A DNA stretch of 64,000 nt from Coriobacteriia bacterium (GCA_030652115.1 JAUSBK010000007.1:310001-374000); one strand, 5' to 3'; positions 55,094 to 64,000 are shown, counted from the stretch's first letter. Notes: generated by a model from the sequence alone, not told the origin. Numbers and translations are program-made.

Positions 55094-56920
55094 GTGGACG
55101 AACTGGACCTCCGCGACTATCTCAACGTGATCATGGCCCGCAAGTGGGTCATCATCCGTACGGCGCTTCTCGTGACGATCGTGGCGCTCGTGTGGAGCGT
55201 TCTGCAGCCGCCGGTCTACGAGGGCCAGGCGAAGCTGCTCATCTCCGAGACCGGCTCCGGAGCCGACATCTTCAGCAGCCTGGGGCTCGAGTACTCCAGC
55301 CAGCCTGAGCGAGGGCTTCAGACCCAGGTGCAGCTGATGCAGGTACGACCGCTTCTGGAGAACACCATCCGCACGCTCGAGCTGGGTGTCTCGCCCGAGG
55401 AGCTTGCCGAGCGCGTTGAGGTTACTGCGGTCGGGCAGACCAACATCGTGACGGTGATGGCGCGCGATGGCGACCCCGAGCAGGCTGCGGCGATCGCGAA
55501 CACACTCGCGGAGGAATTCGTGGTGTGGAGCCGGAACTACAAGCGTGAGAGCATCACCGATGCCGCCACAGAGGTGGAGACCCGCCTGGGCGTGGCCAGG
55601 GAGGAGATCCTCGACCTTGGCCGCACGATCGCCGACGAGGGTAAGAGCGACGAACTCACGGCCGAGCTTGCCATCGCCACCGGCAACTACACCACGCTTG
55701 CCGCCAAGCTCGAGGAACTGCGCATCAGCGCTCAGCTGGAGACAGGCTCGGGTCGCGTGGTGAGCCCGGCTGTGGTGGCCGACGATCCGGTGGCGCCCAC
55801 CCCGCTCCGCAACACCGCTCTCGGGTTGATGCTGGGCCTCATCGTCGGTCTCGGGCTGGCGTTCCTGTACGAGTACCTCGACAACACCATCAAGAGCTCC
55901 GAGGAGGCCGAGAAGCTCCTGGGCGTGCCGGTGCTGGGCATCATCCCGGCCGAGAAGTACGAGAAGGACGAACGGCGGCGCGCGAGCATCCTCACGCACC
56001 CATCGGGTGCTGCGGCAGAAGGCTACCGCGTGTTGCGCAACAACCTGGATTACATCAACTTCCAGCACGACATCAAGACGCTGCTCATTTCGAGCGCCGC
56101 ACCTGCGGAGGGCAAGAGCACGGTGGCAGCGAACCTCGCCGCCGGTCTCGCGCAGGCCGGCAAGAAGGTGGTGCTCGTGGCATGCGACTTCCGCAAGCCG
56201 ACCACCCAGCAGTTCTTCGGGGTCAAGAACCTCATCGGGCTCTCCGACGTGCTCACCGGTGCACATTCGCTCAAGAGCGCGCTGCAGAAGCCGATGGATG
56301 GTCTCGACCTCCTCGTGCTCACCAGCGGCAAACTGCCTCCCAATCCGAGCGAACTGCTCGGTTCCGAGAAGATGAAGGGCGCTCTGGACGAGCTCAAGGA
56401 GTGGGCCGACTGGGTGGTCATCGACACGCCGCCGCTCCTGGCGGTGGCCGATGGGGCGGCTGTGGTGCGGTACACCGACGGTGTGCTGCTTGTGACCAAG
56501 GCCAACAGCTCCACCCGCGAGGCCGTGCGGAAGGCCGGGGAGATGATCGCCAGCGCTGGCGGCCGGCCGGTCGGCTCTGTGGTGTGGGGCCTGGAAGCCG
56601 CTGGCGCTCGCGCGGGCTATGGCTACGGGTACGGCAAGGGCACCTACGGCGGCTACTACTCGTACGCCGACTACTACAACACGCCGGAGCCCGACGAGAA
56701 TCATCGGCGTGGGCACGAGCGAGCAGCCGCATCCGGCTCCGCTGTTCAGAGCGTGTACGTCCCCGCCAAGAGCCCCGGCCGCAAGTTCGCCGAGAGTCTG
56801 GGCAGGGTGACGAGTGCGGTGCTGGCAGTGCTGGCCGTGGTGGCGATCGCCGCGCTCGTGGTGTACTTCCTCGACCAGGCGCTCGGGTGGGGAGTGCTGT
56901 CGGGGCTGGTGAGCATGTGA
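55094..56920 (+). CDS. Polysaccharide co-polymerase/tyrosine autokinase (Wzz-BY-kinase)
   Basis: 608 aa from GTG 55094 after AAGGAG; ATG 55058 is in frame but has no site. A Wzz domain with two membrane helices (about 17-37 and 240-260) is followed by a BY-kinase with Walker A APAEGKST, A' VLVACDFRKPT and Walker B WVVIDTPPLL. The C-terminal cluster has many Tyr (GYGYGYGKGTYGGYYSYADYY) for autophosphorylation. Unusually, about 65 further residues follow, with a third membrane helix near the C-terminus. It controls polymer length in the Wzx/Wzy pathway. Confidence 0.88.
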   Translation: MDELDLRDYLNVIMARKWVIIRTALLVTIVALVWSVLQPPVYEGQAKLLISETGSGADIFSSLGLEYSSQPERGLQTQVQLMQVRPLLENTIRTLELGVSPEELAERVEVTAVGQTNIVTVMARDGDPEQAAAIANTLAEEFVVWSRNYKRESITDAATEVETRLGVAREEILDLGRTIADEGKSDELTAELAIATGNYTTLAAKLEELRISAQLETGSGRVVSPAVVADDPVAPTPLRNTALGLMLGLIVGLGLAFLYEYLDNTIKSSEEAEKLLGVPVLGIIPAEKYEKDERRRASILTHPSGAAAEGYRVLRNNLDYINFQHDIKTLLISSAAPAEGKSTVAANLAAGLAQAGKKVVLVACDFRKPTTQQFFGVKNLIGLSDVLTGAHSLKSALQKPMDGLDLLVLTSGKLPPNPSELLGSEKMKGALDELKEWADWVVIDTPPLLAVADGAAVVRYTDGVLLVTKANSSTREAVRKAGEMIASAGGRPVGSVVWGLEAAGARAGYGYGYGKGTYGGYYSYADYYNTPEPDENHRRGHERAAASGSAVQSVYVPAKSPGRKFAESLGRVTSAVLAVLAVVAIAALVVYFLDQALGWGVLSGLVSM

Positions 56921-57047
56921 GCGAGGACCAACCTTCACGGGGACGGCCTTGCAAGTGCTCGCATTGCCTTTTCGGAGAGCGCAGTCCTGAAAGGGTGCGG
57001 CGCCGAGGAGCGAACATGGACTTCCGGGCGGGACGGGAGTTCCTTAA

Positions 57048-58469
57048 GTGAGCGCGCTCGGCATCCGGCACTGGACAGCCCGACGGGGTCTGCCCGTCCT
57101 TTCTGTCGTGCTAGCCGTCTTGCTGGGGATTGCTGTTGTGGTTGGCCCCGAGCAGACTGTCGTTTCGACGCTCATTCTTGTGTTTGCCGTGGCTGCCGTC
57201 GTCTGGCCCGATCGAGCGTTCGTGGCTCTTGCTGCGATGACCATCCTGCAGTCGACAGTTGCGCGCCTCGTCGGTCAGGCATCCGTGCTTGGCGTCCAAG
57301 TGATGCGAGCGGACGACTACCTGCTCGTTTGGCTCGCTTTCGGATGCGTTCTTCACGTCGCGCTCGAGCGCCGTGAGCTGAAGCTGCCGCTTTGGAGGCC
57401 TGCTGCTCTGGTGGCAGCTGCTGGATTGGCGTCGGGCCTGCTGGCGGGTGTTCCGCTAGCCCTCCTTGTCCCAGGGGCGTATCTGGCACTGAAGTTCTGG
57501 GTGCTGATAGTGATAGGCGTGAATTCTGTCAGGCAGGAGACTGCGAGTCTTGCTGGCTGGGCGATTGGAATCACGTCAATCGTGGCGCTGGCCGTCGGGG
57601 CGCTTGAGTTCGCCGGGCCTACCATCGTCCGTTCACTGTTGCCTGGCTTTTCGAGTGGGATGTACAGGCTGGGACTGCCGGCGGTTCAGTCGCTTTTCCC
57701 GCACCCAGGAGTTTATGGATGGTTCATGGCCTTCTCGTCACTGGCCGCGCTTGCGCTCTGGATGCGGGGCGGGAGGTCTCGATATCTGGTCGGCAGCCTC
57801 GCCTGTGCAGCAGGGGCGGTGCTCTCGCTGCGACTCAAGCCTTTGCTGGGTCTATTGTTTGCCGCCCTGCTTGGGCTTCTGTTGCTCGCGCCTCCGCGCC
57901 GTCGAGCGCTCCAGCTGTCTCTCGGCGTCGCTGTGTTGATGCTGGCGCTAGGGAGTGTGGCATCTAGTGTAGTTGGAGTACAGATTCAGACCTATACCGG
58001 GGCTGACGCCGGAGGCAATGCTCGAAATGCGCTGTACCGTGGTTCGCTTGAGATAGCCCGCGACAACTTCCCCGTGGGCGTTGGATTCGGTCGCTTCGGG
58101 AGCTACCTTTCAGTCGTCGATTACAGTCCCGTGTATGAGGCGTATGGTCTGTCGACGGTGTGGGGTCTTTCGCGGTCCTACTCGGCGTTCGCTATGGACA
58201 CTACCTGGCCGTCGATCCTGGGCGAGGGTGGATGGATTGCGGTAGTTGGCTTCATGTGGCTTCTCGGAGTTGCCTTCACCATCGTGTTGACCGCGGCGAG
58301 GAACGTGCAATTGAAGGCAGAGGTGCGAGTCGTCGCAACGGTCGGGGTCCTGGTGCTGCTTGAAGCACTTGCGGAGTCCGTCGGCGCGCCTGTCTTCACG
58401 CAACAGCCGATGGCAATCCTCCTCGCGTTCCCTGTTTCGTACGTCTTGGCTTCGGAGCAGTGGCAGTGA
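57048..58469 (+). CDS. O-antigen ligase/polymerase-like membrane protein (Wzy type)
   Basis: 473 aa from GTG 57048, with GGGAG 8 bases upstream. About eleven membrane helices and a large loop (about 300-370, with GVGFGRFGSY) follow the Wzy_C/O-antigen ligase layout. It sits between the co-polymerase and a flippase, so polymerisation of exopolysaccharide repeat units is the likely role. Primary sequence is poorly conserved in this family, as expected. The stop overlaps the next start. Confidence 0.72.
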   Translation: MSALGIRHWTARRGLPVLSVVLAVLLGIAVVVGPEQTVVSTLILVFAVAAVVWPDRAFVALAAMTILQSTVARLVGQASVLGVQVMRADDYLLVWLAFGCVLHVALERRELKLPLWRPAALVAAAGLASGLLAGVPLALLVPGAYLALKFWVLIVIGVNSVRQETASLAGWAIGITSIVALAVGALEFAGPTIVRSLLPGFSSGMYRLGLPAVQSLFPHPGVYGWFMAFSSLAALALWMRGGRSRYLVGSLACAAGAVLSLRLKPLLGLLFAALLGLLLLAPPRRRALQLSLGVAVLMLALGSVASSVVGVQIQTYTGADAGGNARNALYRGSLEIARDNFPVGVGFGRFGSYLSVVDYSPVYEAYGLSTVWGLSRSYSAFAMDTTWPSILGEGGWIAVVGFMWLLGVAFTIVLTAARNVQLKAEVRVVATVGVLVLLEALAESVGAPVFTQQPMAILLAFPVSYVLASEQWQ

Positions 58470-59737
58470 GCACCAGGCGCAGTGCGGCGCTCGCCGCAAC
58501 GTCGCAGGGACTCACCCTGGGCCTAGCGGCAATTGCTACGATCATCAGTGCCGCCTGGCTCGGCCCGTCTGCGCGAGGCGTGGTTTCCATGGCAACGACC
58601 GCGGGACAGATCGGGGCCGTTCTTCTCGGCCTTGGCTTTAGTACAGGACTGACTGTACTCGTGGCTCGGGGAGAACTGAGAGTGGGATCCGCCGCGGTGG
58701 TGACAGTCTGGGTCGCTGCTGCTGCAGGGATTGTCGCGTGGAGCCTCAGGTGGCTGCTGGGTTGGCCGAGCGAGGATCCCCGAAACATGGTGATGGTCTG
58801 GCTTCCAATCACCGTGGTTGCGTACCTTCTGGCGAACTTGCAGGGTGGTACGGCTGTCGGGGCGAACCGATTCGAAAGCTCCCTGGCGAATGCCGCGGTC
58901 ACGGGCTTGCTGATGGCTGTCGGCTACCTGGTTGCATGGCTATACGCACCCCCCAGCGTGGGCACTGCAATGCTGATCTGGAGCTGTGCGCAGTTGTGTG
59001 GAGACGCCGTGGGATGGGCTGTGCTGTTAAGAGGAGTCCAGTTTGGCCGTCCCCGAAGACACCAGATGCACGAGCTCATGCGCCTATCACTCAGTGCGCT
59101 GCCGGCCTCCGTGCTTGGTGTAGCCACGACACGAGTAGATGTCCTTGCCCTGGGACTTGTGGCGCCAACCGCCGAGGTGGGCCGCTACGCGATCGCGGGT
59201 CTAGGCGTGCTTGTCTTGGGAATCGGGCCTTCAGCGATCGGTCAGTCGCTCGCCTCGCGCTACGGAAACGACCTTGACGCTGCCCCGCGCTTGCTGCTGC
59301 GGGGTGTGTCCGCAGGACTGGCAGTGTCACTGGGGACGGGAATCGTAGCCGGTCTGGGCATATTCCCGTTCGTGAGACTGGCGCTCGGTCCCAGCTACGC
59401 CGGGACCGAGCGGATGTTCCTCCTCCTGATTCCGGGAGCTATCTGCTTCAGCGTCTTTCAAGTGGCGTTGAATTACTTCACCGTGGTTCGCAAGAAGCCG
59501 CTATGGCCCGGTCGCATCGCTGGTCTGGCATTCGTGATGGATATGCTGATGCTTGCACTGCTGGCTCCGACCATGGGCGGCTATGGAGCGGCGATAGCAT
59601 CCACCACCTCCTACGCGGCTGCTGCTGCCCTAACGCTCTTGCACCTTCGTCAGGAGCTGCGCTGGCGGTTCTTGGGCGTTGGGTCGCCAGCGGAGTCTGT
59701 CGACGTCTTGGAGAGCGCGGAGTTGCAGGAACGATAG
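58466..59737 (+). CDS. Polysaccharide flippase (Wzx/MATE-like)
   Basis: 423 aa from GTG 58466, which overlaps the previous stop; GTG 58460 is also in frame. About twelve helices in MOP-superfamily order, with GPSARGVVSMATTAGQIGAVLLGLGFSTGLT near the N-terminus. It should move lipid-linked repeat units across the membrane for the polymerase encoded before it. Confidence 0.78.
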   Translation: MSTRRSAALAATSQGLTLGLAAIATIISAAWLGPSARGVVSMATTAGQIGAVLLGLGFSTGLTVLVARGELRVGSAAVVTVWVAAAAGIVAWSLRWLLGWPSEDPRNMVMVWLPITVVAYLLANLQGGTAVGANRFESSLANAAVTGLLMAVGYLVAWLYAPPSVGTAMLIWSCAQLCGDAVGWAVLLRGVQFGRPRRHQMHELMRLSLSALPASVLGVATTRVDVLALGLVAPTAEVGRYAIAGLGVLVLGIGPSAIGQSLASRYGNDLDAAPRLLLRGVSAGLAVSLGTGIVAGLGIFPFVRLALGPSYAGTERMFLLLIPGAICFSVFQVALNYFTVVRKKPLWPGRIAGLAFVMDMLMLALLAPTMGGYGAAIASTTSYAAAAALTLLHLRQELRWRFLGVGSPAESVDVLESAELQER

Positions 59738-59773
59738 AGTTGTCCGATGTGCTAGAGAGGTGAGCCCAGAGGG

Positions 59774-60922
59774 ATGGCCGTGTCAAGAAGAGTGGCGATA
59801 ATGTCCAGGCACGCAATAGGGAACTACGGCTCCCTACTGCAGGCGTATGCGCTGCAGACGGTACTGCAGCGGCTGGGTCACGATCCACTCTACGTGGACT
59901 ACCGGCCGCATTCCGACAACGCGTGGTGCACTTGCCGGACGATAATGAAGGCGTCCAGCAAGTGGAATAGGAATCCTCTGACACGTCTTGCGTACCTTGC
60001 AGTGCGAGTGCCGGAGACCGCCTACAGAGACTGGTTGTTCGGTTCGTGGCGGAAGAGACTGCTGAAGGTTACGAATCGCAAGTATCGGAGTCACCGGCCG
60101 CTTTCACGGCGCCGCCCGGACGCAGACGTCTACTGCACCGGCAGCGATCAAGTGTGGAATGTTACCGGACGCGGCGTGATTGATCCAGCCTATCTGTTCT
60201 GCTTCCTCCCGCCGAATGTACCCCGGTTCTCATACGCCGCCAGTCTCGGCAAGGCAGCGCTCGAGGAGCCCGACGAGCGGAAGCTAAGGGTTGGGCTCAA
60301 GCGCTATGCGGCAGTATCGGTTCGGGAGGGGTTTGGCGTCGATACTATCGAGGCGATGGGCTACTCGGCCACACATGTACTCGATCCCACGATGCTGCTG
60401 TGCAGTGATGACTGGGCCTCCTTGATGCCAAGCGACACGCCGGAGAGCAGGTACGTTCTGGCATACCAGATGCACTGGACGAAGGAGAGCGACGATTGGG
60501 CTAGGCGAGTCTCCGATACCCTAGGACTTGAACTCATACGGATTACCACGAGCTTTCATGACCGAGTTCGCGCTCAGGGCAAGGTGCTGGTGCTTCCAAC
60601 CGTGGGGGAGTTTCTCTGGTATGTAAGGAACGCCGACCTAGTGCTGACTGACTCGTTTCATGGTACGGCGTTCTCGATTGTGTTCAACCGGCCGTTCCTG
60701 GAGATCCTTCCAAGCAAGTACCCACAACGAAACCTGGACCTGCTCAACAGTTTGGGTCTGACGGATCGGGTCGTGACGGTCGCGAGCGACCCAACAGTTG
60801 CACTAAGTGGGCTGGACTATCGTCCCGTGAACCAGGTGCTGGATCAACGCCGAGAAGAGTCGCTGTCGTTCCTGCGTGAGTCGTTAGCAGCCTGCGGGAG
60901 AGAGGTTGGTCTTGTTGACTGA
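59774..60922 (+). CDS. Polysaccharide pyruvyl transferase family protein
   Basis: 382 aa. The N-terminal MSRHAIGNYGSLLQAYALQTVLQRLGH and the C-terminal ADLVLTDSFHGTAFSIVFNRPFLEI are hallmarks of PF04230. CTGSDQVWN lies between them. It transfers pyruvate from PEP to a sugar hydroxyl, giving ketal-modified polysaccharide. ATG 59774 is the first start; an in-frame ATG at 59801 is an alternative. It overlaps the ferredoxin-type gene, a frequent partner. Confidence 0.88.
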   Translation: MAVSRRVAIMSRHAIGNYGSLLQAYALQTVLQRLGHDPLYVDYRPHSDNAWCTCRTIMKASSKWNRNPLTRLAYLAVRVPETAYRDWLFGSWRKRLLKVTNRKYRSHRPLSRRRPDADVYCTGSDQVWNVTGRGVIDPAYLFCFLPPNVPRFSYAASLGKAALEEPDERKLRVGLKRYAAVSVREGFGVDTIEAMGYSATHVLDPTMLLCSDDWASLMPSDTPESRYVLAYQMHWTKESDDWARRVSDTLGLELIRITTSFHDRVRAQGKVLVLPTVGEFLWYVRNADLVLTDSFHGTAFSIVFNRPFLEILPSKYPQRNLDLLNSLGLTDRVVTVASDPTVALSGLDYRPVNQVLDQRREESLSFLRESLAACGREVGLVD

Positions 60923-62120
60923 GCATGTGGCGGCGGTGGTAGACCAGGCGCGCTGCACGGGCTGCGGAGCTTGCGTTCAAACGTGCCCTGAATCTGCGAT
61001 AACCCTGACGAATCGCGCCGACGGCTTTCTCTATCCCAGTGTGAACGAGGAGGCCTGCACCGCATGTCGGCGATGCTTGAGCGTGTGTCCCGCACACGTC
61101 GTGATAGAGGGTCGAGCTCCCTTGGCTGTGTACGCCGCCGTCAATCGGGACAGTGACGTCCTGCTGCGAAGCTCCTCGGGGGGAGCGTTCACTGCGTTGG
61201 CCGAGATCGTCTTGCGTGACGGGGGCGTAGTGTACGGTTGCGCCTTCGACGAGCAGTTGAGCGCTCGACACGTGCGTGTTGAAGCGATGCCAGAACTGGA
61301 TGGTCTTCGCGGATCTAAGTACGTGCAGAGCGACACTGGCCGGACATTCATTGAGGTGAAGGCGGATCTTGAGGCCGGTCGTCGCGTCCTGTATTCAGGC
61401 TGCCCCTGTCAAATTGCAGGCCTTAAGGCTTTCCTCAAACAATCCCGGGTGTCCCGGGTGCGCCTGCTCTGTGTTGACCTTGTGTGTCATGGCGTTGCAA
61501 GTCGCGAGATGTTTCAGGGGTACCTCTCCTGGCTTTCAGAGAAGTACAGGGGCCGGGTTATCGCGTTTGAGTTCAGGGACAAGTCGCGGGGATGGGGTCT
61601 AGTGGGTCGGGCTTCCTTTAGGCGTGGGAGACGGGCGTTCAGTCGCCCCATACATCCTCTGTCGAGTTACTACTATCACCACTATCTGAGAGGCACCGAC
61701 TACAGGGAGTCCTGTTATCAGTGTCAGCACGCGAATCTGACAAGGCAAGGAGACATCACCCTTGGTGACTTCTGGGGAGTTGAGCGGTTCCATAAAGAAA
61801 TCCCCTCAGAGCGTGGTGTGTCCCTTCTCCTGCTAAACAGTCCTAGAGCATTGGCTATGGAGCCCGAATTGGATCAGCTTCTACACCTCACTCCGAGTTC
61901 TCTTGAGCGCGCCGCAGCCACCAACGATCAGCTCCTTCGACCGGCCATCAGTGATGAGTCGCGTGCCCAGTTGCTCTCCACGTTCCAGAGGGAAGGCGCA
62001 TCGGGCATCGCTCAGCAGTATCGTCGCGCGCACCGGCGCGACATTGTGGTTGGGTACGTGAAGGCGCGAATTCCGCCCCGAATCCGACGAACACTCCGTA
62101 GAGCGCTGGGGAGGAGCTAG
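60912..62120 (+). CDS. Ferredoxin/FrhB-like (coenzyme F420 hydrogenase beta-type) protein of polysaccharide clusters
   Basis: 402 aa from TTG 60912 (TTG 60906 or 60915 also possible), with a GAGAGG site. Two 4Fe-4S motifs come first: CTGCGACVQTCP and CTACRRCLSVCP. An FrhB N- and C-terminal type domain follows, with SSSGGAFTALA, YSGCPCQIAGL and GDITLGDFWG. Such proteins accompany pyruvyl transferases in anaerobes' surface-polysaccharide loci; their reaction is not settled. It is not evidence for F420 hydrogenase. Confidence 0.82.
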   Translation: MLTEHVAAVVDQARCTGCGACVQTCPESAITLTNRADGFLYPSVNEEACTACRRCLSVCPAHVVIEGRAPLAVYAAVNRDSDVLLRSSSGGAFTALAEIVLRDGGVVYGCAFDEQLSARHVRVEAMPELDGLRGSKYVQSDTGRTFIEVKADLEAGRRVLYSGCPCQIAGLKAFLKQSRVSRVRLLCVDLVCHGVASREMFQGYLSWLSEKYRGRVIAFEFRDKSRGWGLVGRASFRRGRRAFSRPIHPLSSYYYHHYLRGTDYRESCYQCQHANLTRQGDITLGDFWGVERFHKEIPSERGVSLLLLNSPRALAMEPELDQLLHLTPSSLERAAATNDQLLRPAISDESRAQLLSTFQREGASGIAQQYRRAHRRDIVVGYVKARIPPRIRRTLRRALGRS

Positions 62121-62258
62121 CATGCGGCAGTCTCACCCTCGCTGGTGTGATGGGCCGCTAGTACTGAGGGCAGATTGTGTGGGTCGATGCTTGGCTGACC
62201 GTGAAATGCGTACCGTCTGAAATGTTGGGGTCTCCTTGAGACGAAGCAGAGCGTACTG

Positions 62259-62408
62259 AGGCAAGATAGATTCTTCGAAGGGCAGATCGTGGAATTCCCA
62301 GGTTTGGCTGGCCGCGGTGATATTGCGGCCTGCGATGTCTACAACACCCACGGCATCTCCGAGCAGACGCTCTACCGCTGAGAGCGCAAACACGGCGACA
62401 TGAGTCGG
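62259..62408 (+). pseudogene. Fossil fragment of an IS3-family OrfA transposase
   Basis: Translation gives RFFEGQIV..., then NTHGISEQTLYR, stop, ERKHGDM, matching the OrfA pattern RFTEEQIV...HGISEQTFYRWKxKYGGM. The Trp codon is TGA at 62379-62381. About 50 codons remain; no inverted repeats or OrfB are seen. The rest of 62121-62536 has nothing else I can support. Confidence 0.7.
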
Positions 62409-62536
62409 CCTGAGATAGGCCATGATTGGTGAGGGAGTGGATTTCAACTCCACGGTGGTCAATCCTTGGATTGACCAGGCTAGTCGTTCGCCGCGATTGT
62501 GTTGGTCGGAAAGTCGCGCAGGCTTGGGGGATTAGC

Positions 62537-63286
62537 ATGGTTCGGGCAAGGACTGTGAATGAGGGTCTCGTATCCAGGCACGGCGCTAGCTCACGGTTCT
62601 TGGTGAGACTCGCCAGAGCCATCAAGGGCGACCCCGCATTCGACATTGATCCGTCCATCAAGACCTGGTCGCTGATCGTCTTCGCTGTACGCCGGTCGAT
62701 GATGGCCCTTCGAGGTCTCGTCCTCTCCGTTAGGTGTGCAGGTTGCGCGTTTCCCGTGTTCGTCGGTCGCAGAGTGACGGTGACCAATGCCCGCTGGCTT
62801 CGGCTGAGCCCTGGTGTCACTATCGGGGACGGTTGCCACCTTGATTGTCTCGGCTCTATCGGAATCGTCCTCGGGAGGGGCGTGACCCTTAGACCCGGCG
62901 TCCGTATCGAGGTCACCAGCGTGCTGCGCGAACTTGGTGAAGGTATCGAAATCGGCGATCGGGTGGGAGTGAGCGAGGACTGCTTCCTAGGTGCCAAGGG
63001 TCGCATCGTTATCGGCAACGACAGCATGCTCGGTCCATCTACGAAGCTCATTGCGGAGAATCACTCGTTTGAGCGGACGGACATCCCTATTCGGGAGCAG
63101 GGAGAGACACGGAAGGGCATCGTGATCGGAGCGGATTGTTGGCTCGGTGCGAACGTGGTGATCCTGGACGGCGTCTGCGTCGGCGACCATTCGATCGTCG
63201 CTGCCGGTGCCGTCGTGACCGAGGATGTGGAGAGTCTCACGGTGGTCGGCGGCGTTCCCGCGCGGACGCTTCGCCGGAGGTCGTGA
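62537..63286 (+). CDS. Hexapeptide-repeat acyltransferase (sugar O-acetyltransferase type)
   Basis: 249 aa from ATG 62537. Left-handed beta-helix repeats run from about residue 75 (VTIGDGCHLDCLGSIGIVLGRGVTLRPGVRI) to the C-terminus (GIVIGADCWLGANVVILDGVCVGDHSIVAAGAVVTEDV). The family His is in ENHSF. The last repeats match WcaF/NodL-type acetyltransferases. The acceptor is presumably a sugar of the exopolysaccharide. The frame is open further upstream to 62426 only as chance. Confidence 0.85.
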   Translation: MVRARTVNEGLVSRHGASSRFLVRLARAIKGDPAFDIDPSIKTWSLIVFAVRRSMMALRGLVLSVRCAGCAFPVFVGRRVTVTNARWLRLSPGVTIGDGCHLDCLGSIGIVLGRGVTLRPGVRIEVTSVLRELGEGIEIGDRVGVSEDCFLGAKGRIVIGNDSMLGPSTKLIAENHSFERTDIPIREQGETRKGIVIGADCWLGANVVILDGVCVGDHSIVAAGAVVTEDVESLTVVGGVPARTLRRRS

Positions 63287-63349
63287 CTCATTGCACACTG
63301 GAGTCTTTGCGTCGGCCCCAGCGATGAACCTTCCGTTCATGGAGGCCCA

Positions 63350-64000
63350 GTGAAAGTCCTGATGGTCCACTCATATCACTACCTACGCGGCGGCGACATG
63401 TCCCACGTCTTCTCGCTCACGTCGTTGCTTGAGCAGGAGGGTCACGAGGTCCGCCATTTCGCGATGCACCATCCAGAGAACCTTGAGTGCGAAGATTCGC
63501 GGTACTGGGTCGAAGAGATCGACTTCGCGGCGCTGAACGAGCGCAAGACCCTGCGGAGCAGCCTCCGTGTCGCAGGACGTGCCATCTACTCCCCTGAGAC
63601 GGCGCAACAGCTTTCTCGGATGCTTGACGATTGGATGCCAGATGTAGCGCACGTGCATTCCATCCACGGTCATCTGAGCCCCTCTGTACTCCGTACGCTA
63701 CGGCACAGACAAGTGCCCGTCGTCTGGACGCTGCACGACTTCAGGCTGCTGTGTCCCAACAGTACGTTCCTCTCGGGGGACGGCGTGTGTGAGCGGTGCG
63801 CGGGCGGCAATGTCCTGCACTGCATCACTCGTCGCTGCAAGAAGGGCTCGATCGCCGCTAGCACGGTGGCTGCACTGGAGAGCGCGGTTCATCGGCTGCT
63901 GCGCATTCAACGGTGGGTGGATGTATTCGTTGCGCCGAGCATGTTCTTGCAGGGCAAGATGGTGCAGTACGGAGTCACGCCTGATCGGATCGTGTTCGTT
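63350..64000 (+). CDS. Glycosyltransferase family 4-type protein, 3' end outside the window
   Basis: 217 codons are visible from GTG 63350, behind GGAGG. The N-terminal VKVLMVHSYHYLRGGDMSHVFSLTSLLEQEGHEV is the GT-B donor-side start of GT4 proteins, with DVAHVHSIHGHLSP and PVVWTLHDFRLLCPNSTF following. A four-Cys insertion (CERCAGG, HCITRRC) after that is common in a GT4 subgroup. The acceptor sugar is unknown. The frame is open to the last base. Confidence 0.85.
   Translation, partial: MKVLMVHSYHYLRGGDMSHVFSLTSLLEQEGHEVRHFAMHHPENLECEDSRYWVEEIDFAALNERKTLRSSLRVAGRAIYSPETAQQLSRMLDDWMPDVAHVHSIHGHLSPSVLRTLRHRQVPVVWTLHDFRLLCPNSTFLSGDGVCERCAGGNVLHCITRRCKKGSIAASTVAALESAVHRLLRIQRWVDVFVAPSMFLQGKMVQYGVTPDRIVFV

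Noticed and set aside
60912-62120. Coenzyme F420 hydrogenase subunit as evidence for methanogen-like F420 metabolism
   Set aside because: The context is polysaccharide synthesis next to a pyruvyl transferase; no hydrogenase subunits are present.
62133-62462. A 109-aa minus-strand frame
   Set aside because: The opposite strand encodes a recognisable IS3 OrfA relic over the same bases, which explains the sequence better.

Overview
High-GC bacterial DNA with many GTG and TTG starts. The gene set (hrcA-dnaJ-rsmE-mtaB-phoH-pgpH-ybeY-dgkA-era-recO-glyQS, PPDK with its regulator, membrane pyrophosphatase, multihaem cytochromes, a UGA-containing redox protein) suggests an anaerobic or respiratory actinobacterium, perhaps Coriobacteriia-like. 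That placement is inference from gene content and base composition; there is no rRNA in the window.

Layout. (1) 1-21.4 kb: a dense housekeeping run on the + strand: heat-shock repressor (5' end missing) and DnaJ, RNA modification and ribosome maturation, c-di-AMP hydrolysis, lipid-carrier recycling, nucleoside salvage, Era, RecO, glycyl-tRNA synthetase, pyruvate phosphate dikinase with its kinase/phosphorylase, dGTPase, and an acyltransferase. (2) 21.5-23.7 kb: proton/sodium-pumping pyrophosphatase closed by a strong terminator. (3) 24-32 kb: a respiratory or electron-transfer locus: a secreted cytochrome with about 21 haem-type motifs, a Tat-exported split-Soret-type cytochrome whose gene reads through an in-frame TGA with a SECIS-like hairpin, two membrane-anchored unknown proteins, and the ResB/ResC cytochrome c maturation pair. 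(4) 32-37.9 kb: a B12-type radical SAM protein (minus strand), dnaG-rpoD, a VapBC-type pair between two identical terminators, and tRNA-Asn. (5) 38.1-39.4 kb: two small secreted proteins built from the same HFYT-type repeat that starts the large cytochrome.

(6) 39.6-52.3 kb is accessory DNA organised around a CAU-anticodon tRNA gene. A 39-bp 5' half of that tRNA (40707-40745) and the complete gene (48973-49047) bound an 8,266-bp element. It carries a tyrosine integrase, a sigma-like regulator, excisionase, Xre repressor, a replication-type protein, a TerS-like HTH protein and several unknown proteins, but no capsid or tail genes, so it resembles a phage satellite. A second, related integrase lacking the N-terminal domain abuts its left side. 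To its right lie a DUF4160-like/HTH pair and an AbiEi/AbiEii toxin-antitoxin locus whose toxin gene is broken by one amber codon, then a decayed tRNA.

(7) 52.3-64 kb: a cell-envelope region: PASTA-amidase, an LCP-like protein, an anchored unknown protein, then an exopolysaccharide cluster (Wzz/BY-kinase, Wzy-like polymerase, Wzx-like flippase, pyruvyl transferase, ferredoxin/FrhB-like protein, hexapeptide acetyltransferase, and a glycosyltransferase running off the end), with a fossil IS3-type fragment inside it.
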